Of a DNA stretch of 64,000 bases, positions 57,362 to 64,000 are shown piece by piece. Where the stretch lies: positions 62,001 through 126,000 of the forward strand of contig JANMYM010000082.1 of the NCBI GenBank assembly GCA_031382085.1. The letters run 5' to 3'. A model generated the notes under the pieces. That model was not told the origin of the DNA, made no database searches, and saw only the letters and a program-made list of their open reading frames with translations. The position numbers and the translations under genes are program-made. Positions within the stretch are counted from its first letter, which is position 1, and every line of letters begins with the position of its first letter. This DNA is from UBA964 sp031382085. Lineage in GTDB: Bacteria; Pseudomonadota; Gammaproteobacteria; Steroidobacterales; Steroidobacteraceae.

Positions 57362-60300
57362 GTGCGCAAGCTCATGGCAGCTCACAGACTGCAACGGGGC
57401 GGGATAGGCAACTGTCCCGCCTCGTTGTCGTTTGCGAGGTATCTGCGCGACTATTGCGCGCTCGCCATTCTGCTGTTGTTCGGCTTATGTTCTGCGACCG
57501 AGTCGCTTGCGCAATCCACGGCGCCCGGGGTTCAGATTCGCAACCTTGCGCGCGTGGATTTTGCGCTGTCGGGCATCGCGCGTTCGATATCCTCCAGCGA
57601 AGTAACGGTCACGGTGCAAGCGGCGCCGTCCAAGGCCCGTATCGAGATCCTCAGATATTCGGCGACCGATGCTAACAGCACGGCCGGCCCGACCGCGTGC
57701 GCGGTCGGCAGCGGATTTGCGGCGCTGCCGGCGCCGCAAGTAGCCGGCGTTGGCGGACTCAATCCGCTGCGCGGCGTGCCGCTCGGCGATGCCCCGGTTG
57801 TACACGCCGGCGATGCCGTGTTCGTGCGCCTCACTGATACCGACAAGAACCTCGATGGCGCACAGCTCGATGTCGTCGAGTTGCGGGTGGGCGCGCGCGG
57901 CACCGGTGACAGCGAGCGTCTCCAGCTGACCGAGACCGGACCTAACACCGGGGTCTTTGCCGGCTATATTCCCAGTCGCCTGGTCGCGGGAGCTGGCGGC
58001 GCGAGCGCCAATTGCGCACTCGACATGCTGCGCGACACCATCATCGACGCCAGCTACATCGATCCGACCGACGCGACCGACGTCGCCCAGGACTCCAGCC
58101 TGGTGGACCCTTCCGGCCTGGTGTTTGATTCGAGCAGCGGAGCAGCGGTGAATGGCGCGCGCGTGCGGCTGGTGGTTGCGGCCACCGGCCAGCCGGCGAC
58201 CGTACGCGGTGACGACGGCGTCAGTGCGTATCCGTCGGAATTGATCACCGGCCTGGCGGTGACCGACAGCGGCGGCACGCGTTACATTTTCCCGGCAGGC
58301 GTGTTCCGCTTTCCGCTGGTCGCGCCGGGCACTTACCAGCTCATCGTCGAGCCGCCCACCGGCTACGCGGCGCCCAGCCTTGCGCCGCCGGCCGGTTTTG
58401 TCAGTCTGCCGGGCGCCCCGTTCCGCATTCAGCCCGGTTCGTTTGGCGCTGCGTTTACGGTTCTGGCGCCAGCCGGCGCGGCGCTGGATATTCCGGTCGA
58501 TCCCGCCAGCGCGTCCTTGTCGCTGGCCAAGACTGTCAACGTCGCGGCCGCGGCTCTCGGTGACACGGTTGAATTCCAGCTGCGCGTGACGAATGGCGAC
58601 CTGCGTGCGGCCGCGCGCAACGTGGTCATCGACGATCAGTTGCCGCAGGGAATGCGTCTGCGCGGCGGATCGGTGCGCGTGAACAACCAGTCGGCTGCCG
58701 ATCCGGTGCGCTCTGCCGACGGCCGTTCGCTGCGGTTTGATCTCGCGCTGATCGCGCCGGGCCAGACGACGACATTGCGCTATGTCGTCGATATCGTGCC
58801 GGCGGCGGGTGCGCGTGAACTGATCAACACCGCCCGGGCACGCGCACCGGGCGATGTGCTGTCTAACGTTGCGAGCGCGCGTGTCACGTTGCGCGAGGAC
58901 TTTTTTGCGAGCCGCGGATTCATCCTTGGCCGCGTGCAACGTGGTGGCTGCGAGCACGGGCTGCCAGCGGGCGAGGGCCAGGCTAACGTGCGTATATATC
59001 TGGAAAATGGCCGCTATGCAGTCACCGATGCGGGCGGGCGTTTTCACTTCGAGGCTGTGACGCCGGGTTCTCATGTGGTGCAGCTGGACACGACCACGGT
59101 TCCTGTGTCGCTGCAGCTCAAAGTCTGCGACCGCAACGTCCGCGATGCCGGCCGCGACTACTCGCGGTTCGTGGAGTTGCGCGCTGGCGAAATGCAGCAG
59201 GTTGATTTTGCTCTGCTCGAGCGGCCGGCTCCCGAGGGTTCGGTGCAGCTCGAACTGCGGACCGAGTCGGCGCCTGACGGGCAGTATCAACACCGGTTGC
59301 GCGTCACGGCCGCCGCCTTGCCAATACAAAACGCGCGTCTGATGGTGATGTTGCCGGACACGCTGCTGCTCGCCGACGGCGGTGCAGGCCTGTCCCAGGG
59401 TGTCTGGTCGCAGGCATTGGGTGAGCTGCGAGCGGGCGAAATCCGCGACATCACGCTGCTGACCCGCCGCCAGGGGGTAACGGCGGCCGCCGATTCGGTG
59501 CGCGCGGTTTTGATGTACGACACGGCAAGCGCGCGCGGTCAACGAACCGCGCCTGCAATCAACACCCTGGACGCCAGCGGCACGGACACCGCGCCGGACG
59601 TGGCGAAATTGCAGGACACCGTCAGCACCAGGACTCTCGGCGCATGGCAGGTGGCCATGACACCTGCGGCCGCAGTGGCCGGTGCGCCTGTTAGCAGCAT
59701 GCCCATCGAAGCGACGATCGAGGTCGAAAAGCTCGCGGCCGAGTTCATGATGTTGCAACCGCTGGCAGGCTCGGTGCCGGCGATCGCGAGCATCAAAGTA
59801 GTCATCGCGCATGCCTACGGTACTCGCATCGACCTGCGTATCAATGGCGCGGCCGTGTCCAGCCTGAATTTCGAGGGCACCGAAACCAACGCGGCGAACA
59901 CTCTGCATGTGAGCCGCTGGCGCGGCGTCGATTTGCGTGACGGTGACAATCGCCTGATCGCCAATCTGGTCGACCCAGCCGGCACGATTACCGGCAAGAT
60001 CGAACGCATCGTGCACTACGGTGGTGGTGCGGTGCGCGCCGAGCTGGTCGAGGAAAAATCCGCGTTGTCAGCCGACGGCCGGCAACGGCCGCAGATCGTG
60101 CTGCGATTGTTCGACGCCTACGGTCAGCCGGCGCGTCCCGGGACGCGCGGCATATTCTCCGTGGAATCGCCGTACCGCAGCTGGTGGGAGGTCGAGCAGC
60201 TCACCGCCAACCCGCTGCTGACCGCCGGTGCGCGCGAGCCGCAATTTGAGGTCGGTGTCGATGGACTGGCGCGTCTGGAACTCGAGCCCACGTCGCAGGC

Positions 60301-62860
60301 CGGTTTCGTCGTACTGCATCTGCGGTTCAACGAACGCCGCGACCAGGAACTGCGCGTCTGGCTGACGCCCGCGGCTCGCGACTTCGTGCTCGTGGGCATC
60401 GCCTCAGGAACGTTGGCGCATAACACGGTGTCGGCCAACATGCAGGGCCTGGCCGGTGTACCGGACAACGGTGTCGCAACCGACGGTCGCGTCGCGTTTT
60501 TCGCCAAGGGCCGGATTCGCGGCGACTACTTGCTAACAATCGCCTACGACTCGACGCGCGATCGCGAGGCGGCGCGTGCGCGCCTCAAGGGCATCGTCGA
60601 TCCTGATCAGTACTACCTGCTGTACGGGGACGGCGCCGAGCCGCGCGACGAGGCGGCGTCCGGCAAGCGCCTGTATCTGAAACTCGAGCGCCGCCAGTTT
60701 GTCGCACTGTTCGGTGACTATGACACCGGCTTTACCGTCACCGAGCTCGCGCGCTACAACCGCAGCCTGACGGGCCTGAAGGTGGACTTTGGCGGCGAGC
60801 GTGTCGCAGCCAGTGCCTTTGCCGCACGCACCGATCTTGGCGTCGTTCGTGACCAGATGGCCGGCGACGGCACCTCGGGTCTGTATCGCCTGTCGCGCGC
60901 ACCCATCGTCGTTGGCAGCGACAAACTGCGGCTTGAGACCCGCGACCGTTTCAATGCGGAGAAACTGCTGAGCGTGCGCGAGTTGTCGCGATTCCTGGAT
61001 TACCGCATCGACTATGATAACGGCACGCTGCGGTTCCGCGAGCCAGTGCCCTCGCGGGATGGCGAATTCAATCCTGTGACTATCGTCGTTGAATACGAAA
61101 CACCGGGCAACGGCACCGAGACCACCAGTGCCGGTGCGCGCGTCAGTGTGCGCGGCGACGACGGTCGTCGCGAGCTGGGCGCGACGCTGGTGCAGGATGG
61201 ATCCCTGGCGGGCGACAGCCGGCTGGTCGCGCTTGATGCGAAGCTGCGGTTATCGGCCGCGACGGAATGGCGTGCGGAACTTGCGCACAGCCAGTCCGAT
61301 GACCCCGTCAGGGCCGCGCAAGCTAACGCCTGGCTGACAGAACTGCGCCATGTGGATGAGCGCCTCGAGACGCGCGTCTATGCGCGCTCGGAGGACTCGG
61401 GCTTTGGCGTCGGGCAGCAATTCGAGGGTCTGGGCGGGTCGCGCAAGTTTGGCGCCGATGTGCGCTGGCAGTGGCGGCAAAACTGGTCGTTGCAGGCGCA
61501 GTCGTTCCTGCAGCAGAGCCTGGACACCGCGGCGACGCGACAGTTGGCACAGGCGGAAGTGCGTTATCAATTCGATGGCATTGCCGTGGGTCTCGGGCTT
61601 GAACATGCTAACGACAACGACCCGGGTGGCGCCGCGCGGCGCTCCGACATCGTCAACGCGACCGGCAGCATCGACCTGTTGGACCGAAAGGTCACGCTGC
61701 GCGGCACGGTAGCGGCAGCGCTCGCGGGCAATGACTCGAGCGTCGATTATCCGGCGCGCAGCCTGATTGGCCTTGACTACCATTTGCCGCGCGCTACGAC
61801 TCTGTTTGCCGAGTGGGAACATGGCAATGGTTCCGCCTTGGACTCGGACATGTCGCGCATCGGGCTGCGCAGCCAGCCGTTTGATCGCACCCAGCTTGTT
61901 AGCAGTCTGAGCCGCTCACAGACTGAGTACGGCCCGCGCGTCGCGAGCAGCCTGGGTCTGAACCAGGGCTGGCAGCTGACGCCGGAATGGTCGCTGGAAG
62001 GGGGTCTTGAGCAAAGCAACACGCTGCGCGGCGCGGCCTTGACACCGCAGAATCCCGGCCTGCCGCTCGCCTCGGGTTCGCTGCAGGATGACTTCCTGGC
62101 AATTTTCGCCGGCGCCCAGTTTCACCGCGACGACTGGACCCTGGCCGCGAGGCTTGAGCGCCGCACTGCCGACACCGAGCAGCGCTGGCTGGCGACCACC
62201 GGCTGGTATCGCGCCGAACGGGCCGGGCACGCATTGTCATTCGCGGGCCAGACCGAGCGGCGTGAAGTGCTGCTGGGCGAAGACTCCAGTTCGGCAGACC
62301 TGCGATTCGCCTGGGCCTATCGGCCGGACAGCAAGCGCTGGATCGTGCTGAACCGCCTCGATTTGCGACGCGACGTGCGCGAGGGCGGTCTGTCAAACTA
62401 TGAAACTCTGAGGCTGGTCGACAATCTGCACGCCAACAGGCAATGGAATTCCAAAACTCAAATCGGCCTGCAACTGGGCCTCAAGCGCCAGGTCACGACC
62501 TACGACGCGGATCGCCTGGGCAGCACCAGTGCCTTGCTGGCACTCGATCTGCGGCGCGACCTCAGCGCGCGCTTCGACGCGGGGCTGCACCTCGCCAGCA
62601 CTCGCAATTTCGCCGCCGGCCTCAGCGAAAATCAGTTCGGGCTCGATGTTGGCTTTGCGCCGGTGCGCAATATCTGGCTGTCGTTAGGCTTCAACTTCCG
62701 CGGTTTCGAGGAACGCGACTTCGCGGCCGGCCGACAGCAGCAACAGGGGCCTTACCTGCAGCTGCGCCTGAAACTCGATCAGGAAACGTTCAAGGACCTG
62801 CGGCTGGACGCATTGCAGGCACCGGCGCAGTCGCACAGCGCCGCCGCCACGTCGAACTAA
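57362..62860 (+). CDS. Giant outer-membrane protein with DUF11, SdrD-B-like and beta-barrel domains
   Basis: 1832 residues, GTG start (ATG at 57374 is an alternative). Long signal region ending near ATESLAQS. Residues ~55-370: Ig-like modules; ~380-510: DUF11 (LSLAKTVNVAAAALGDTVEF ... LINTARARAPGDVLSNVA); ~520-620: SdrD-B/carboxypeptidase-regulatory-like fold (VRIYLENGRYAVTDAGGRFH, FEAVTPGSHVV). From ~1040 a region GRVAFFAKGRIRGDYLLTIA, YDSTRDREAARARLKGIVDP, DQYYLLYGD leads into a large C-terminal beta-barrel (~1300-1832). Likely an outer-membrane anchor or export platform for the secreted DUF11 proteins encoded just upstream (36-bp gap). Confidence 0.8.
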   Translation: MRKLMAAHRLQRGGIGNCPASLSFARYLRDYCALAILLLFGLCSATESLAQSTAPGVQIRNLARVDFALSGIARSISSSEVTVTVQAAPSKARIEILRYSATDANSTAGPTACAVGSGFAALPAPQVAGVGGLNPLRGVPLGDAPVVHAGDAVFVRLTDTDKNLDGAQLDVVELRVGARGTGDSERLQLTETGPNTGVFAGYIPSRLVAGAGGASANCALDMLRDTIIDASYIDPTDATDVAQDSSLVDPSGLVFDSSSGAAVNGARVRLVVAATGQPATVRGDDGVSAYPSELITGLAVTDSGGTRYIFPAGVFRFPLVAPGTYQLIVEPPTGYAAPSLAPPAGFVSLPGAPFRIQPGSFGAAFTVLAPAGAALDIPVDPASASLSLAKTVNVAAAALGDTVEFQLRVTNGDLRAAARNVVIDDQLPQGMRLRGGSVRVNNQSAADPVRSADGRSLRFDLALIAPGQTTTLRYVVDIVPAAGARELINTARARAPGDVLSNVASARVTLREDFFASRGFILGRVQRGGCEHGLPAGEGQANVRIYLENGRYAVTDAGGRFHFEAVTPGSHVVQLDTTTVPVSLQLKVCDRNVRDAGRDYSRFVELRAGEMQQVDFALLERPAPEGSVQLELRTESAPDGQYQHRLRVTAAALPIQNARLMVMLPDTLLLADGGAGLSQGVWSQALGELRAGEIRDITLLTRRQGVTAAADSVRAVLMYDTASARGQRTAPAINTLDASGTDTAPDVAKLQDTVSTRTLGAWQVAMTPAAAVAGAPVSSMPIEATIEVEKLAAEFMMLQPLAGSVPAIASIKVVIAHAYGTRIDLRINGAAVSSLNFEGTETNAANTLHVSRWRGVDLRDGDNRLIANLVDPAGTITGKIERIVHYGGGAVRAELVEEKSALSADGRQRPQIVLRLFDAYGQPARPGTRGIFSVESPYRSWWEVEQLTANPLLTAGAREPQFEVGVDGLARLELEPTSQAGFVVLHLRFNERRDQELRVWLTPAARDFVLVGIASGTLAHNTVSANMQGLAGVPDNGVATDGRVAFFAKGRIRGDYLLTIAYDSTRDREAARARLKGIVDPDQYYLLYGDGAEPRDEAASGKRLYLKLERRQFVALFGDYDTGFTVTELARYNRSLTGLKVDFGGERVAASAFAARTDLGVVRDQMAGDGTSGLYRLSRAPIVVGSDKLRLETRDRFNAEKLLSVRELSRFLDYRIDYDNGTLRFREPVPSRDGEFNPVTIVVEYETPGNGTETTSAGARVSVRGDDGRRELGATLVQDGSLAGDSRLVALDAKLRLSAATEWRAELAHSQSDDPVRAAQANAWLTELRHVDERLETRVYARSEDSGFGVGQQFEGLGGSRKFGADVRWQWRQNWSLQAQSFLQQSLDTAATRQLAQAEVRYQFDGIAVGLGLEHANDNDPGGAARRSDIVNATGSIDLLDRKVTLRGTVAAALAGNDSSVDYPARSLIGLDYHLPRATTLFAEWEHGNGSALDSDMSRIGLRSQPFDRTQLVSSLSRSQTEYGPRVASSLGLNQGWQLTPEWSLEGGLEQSNTLRGAALTPQNPGLPLASGSLQDDFLAIFAGAQFHRDDWTLAARLERRTADTEQRWLATTGWYRAERAGHALSFAGQTERREVLLGEDSSSADLRFAWAYRPDSKRWIVLNRLDLRRDVREGGLSNYETLRLVDNLHANRQWNSKTQIGLQLGLKRQVTTYDADRLGSTSALLALDLRRDLSARFDAGLHLASTRNFAAGLSENQFGLDVGFAPVRNIWLSLGFNFRGFEERDFAAGRQQQQGPYLQLRLKLDQETFKDLRLDALQAPAQSHSAAATSN

Positions 62861-62899
62861 CAAGCCCGCGTTCCGAGCGGCGCCGGGAGCTTTAGCCAC

Positions 62900-64000
62900 A
62901 TGGCGCGCGACCTGGACATCAAGGGCGTGTTCTCGGCGCATGGGCCGATGCAGCGCGCCATGCCGGGATTCGTCGCCCGGCCATCACAGGCCCGGATGGC
63001 GCAGCGCGTGTACGAGGCAATGCAGAACCGCGAACCCCTGATCGTCGAGGCCGGCACCGGTACCGGCAAGACTTTTGCCTACCTGGTGCCCGCGCTGCTC
63101 GGCGGGTTGCGCGTGTTGATCTCCACCGGCACGCGCGCGCTGCAGGATCAGCTGTTCGCGCGCGATCTGCCGCAGGTCGCGGCTGTGTTAGGTATGCCGG
63201 TCCGGGTGGCGCTGCTGAAAGGGCGCAGCAATTACCTCTGCCGCCTGCGTTTTGACAACACGCGGCAGCAACAGGCGCTCGCCGGCCTGACACGCGCTGA
63301 CGGCACGCTGGAGCGGCTCGCAAAGTGGGCCGAGGTGACCGACAGCGGCGATCTCGCCGACGTGCCCGGCTTGTCGGACAGCAGCGCCCTGTGGCATGAC
63401 GTCACCTCAACCCGCGACAATTGCCTGGGCCAGCGCTGCGGGCAGTATGCCAATTGCCATGTGGTGGCGGCGCGGCGCCGGGCACAGGAAGCGGATGTCG
63501 TGGTGGTAAACCACCATCTGCTGCTCGCGGATCTCGCGCTCAAGCAGGAGGGATTTACGGATTTGTTAGGTAGCGCGGACGTGGTGGTGCTCGACGAAGC
63601 GCACCAGATCCCGGATCTGGCAATGCAGTTTTTCGGCGCCACTGTCACGAGCCATCAACTGGAAAATCTCCTGGCGGATACGCGTGCCGGGCTGCTGCGT
63701 GCCGCCATTGCGGTCGCCGACCTGCAGGGTGCGCTGCGCGCGGTCGAGGACGCGCTGGCGCAGCTGGCTAACGCGCTGCCGCGCGGCGCCGGCCGTCTGG
63801 AACTCGACCCGCAACTGCGTGAGTTTGCGCTGGCGTCGCGCGCGCTGGTAGCGGCCTTGCAGGGGCTGGCCCAGGCTCTGGGCGCCGCGAATGTCGGGCG
63901 CGACAATGGCCTGCAGTTGTGCGCGGAACGCGCCACGCTGCTGGCAGGCACGGTGGATCGTGTCGCCGACGACGAGCTGGAGCCGGGCGCTCGCGCCACC
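62900..64000 (+). CDS. ATP-dependent helicase, DinG/YoaA (XPD-like) family (3-prime truncated by window edge)
   Basis: Starts at ATG 62900 and remains open to the end of the window (367 residues visible). Walker A VEAGTGTGKTFAYLVPALL and the DEAH box VVVLDEAHQIPD are present. The Fe-S cluster cysteines are GRSNYLCRL and the trio in RDNCLGQRCGQYANCHV. It is a superfamily 2 iron-sulfur helicase acting on forked or R-loop DNA in repair. It lies 39 bp after the giant outer-membrane gene but is probably an unrelated housekeeping gene. Confidence 0.93.
   Translation, partial: MARDLDIKGVFSAHGPMQRAMPGFVARPSQARMAQRVYEAMQNREPLIVEAGTGTGKTFAYLVPALLGGLRVLISTGTRALQDQLFARDLPQVAAVLGMPVRVALLKGRSNYLCRLRFDNTRQQQALAGLTRADGTLERLAKWAEVTDSGDLADVPGLSDSSALWHDVTSTRDNCLGQRCGQYANCHVVAARRRAQEADVVVVNHHLLLADLALKQEGFTDLLGSADVVVLDEAHQIPDLAMQFFGATVTSHQLENLLADTRAGLLRAAIAVADLQGALRAVEDALAQLANALPRGAGRLELDPQLREFALASRALVAALQGLAQALGAANVGRDNGLQLCAERATLLAGTVDRVADDELEPGARAT

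Noticed and set aside
57485..60016. Minus-strand open frame of 843 codons
   Set aside because: Opposite to the giant outer-membrane protein gene. Its composition is Arg/His/Gln-rich without signal or domain, while the plus frame has recognisable modules throughout.
1..64000. CRISPR arrays, tRNA or rRNA genes
   Set aside because: I saw no regularly spaced direct repeats of CRISPR type and no tRNA or rRNA signature sequences on either strand.

Overview
The window is about 62% G+C bacterial chromosome. Its gene complement (a toluene-tolerance/Mla-type MCE operon, a class II PHA synthase with a Pseudomonas-like PHA depolymerase, a GTP-type PEP carboxykinase, DusA, TonB-dependent uptake, tandem MASE1 kinases) suggests a Gammaproteobacterium with a versatile catabolic lifestyle, perhaps of the Steroidobacter/Nevskia type. 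The lineage is an inference from gene families only; there is no rRNA or tRNA in the window.

Region 1 (1-22.4 kb) is a catabolic island. It holds two Rieske oxygenase alpha subunits, a Rieske ferredoxin, a TonB receptor, a CaiB-type CoA-transferase, an acyl-CoA dehydrogenase, an AMP-forming acyl-CoA ligase between two small ABM-fold monooxygenases, a PQQ/cytochrome c dehydrogenase, a complete E1alpha/E1beta/E2 2-oxoacid (acetoin-type) dehydrogenase, a ThuA-like protein, two SDRs, an SCP-x thiolase and an HMG-CoA-synthase-like/DUF35 fusion. Four near-identical copies of an 18-bp palindrome (AAACAG-KCNTGA-CTGTTT) sit in front of the main transcription units. A TetR-family gene lies at the end of the island, so it looks like one regulon: import a hydrophobic substrate, hydroxylate it, oxidise alcohols, activate to CoA thioesters, beta-oxidise and cleave. 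The substrate is not evident from sequence.

Region 2 (22.4-31 kb) has two abutting MASE1 sensor kinases. One lacks the phospho-accepting histidine, and a 44-residue gene is translationally coupled in front of them. A tannase/feruloyl-esterase, GPH-family transporter, carboxymuconolactone-decarboxylase-like, methyltransferase operon follows, then a relic carrying a PEP-CTERM tail.

Region 3 (31-39 kb) holds a quinol-dependent nitric oxide reductase, a frameshifted FAD oxidoreductase, a host-attachment-type protein and an MCE lipid-transport operon (STAS-MlaE fusion, MlaF, MlaD, PqiC-like lipoprotein).

Region 4 (39-48.2 kb) is an accessory zone rich in relics: metX remnant, dusA 5-prime fragment, gutted M28 peptidase, possible insertion-sequence end, and FitAB/VapBC-type and HigBA-type toxin-antitoxin pairs. 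It also carries a cytochrome c peroxidase-like gene abutting a cyclopropane fatty acid synthase. The dusA fragment and intact dusA share a 24-bp repeat flanking HigBA, as expected for a decayed dusA-targeted integrative element.

Region 5 (48.2-64 kb) has a cyclase-FHA protein, pckG, a phasin with a strong terminator, phaZ and phaC, then four co-directional genes for DUF11-like secreted proteins ending in a 1832-residue outer-membrane protein, and the start of a DinG/YoaA-type helicase.

Across all regions a short word, YGTTAGS, recurs on both strands far more often than base composition predicts, and it accounts for most of the rare TTA codons.
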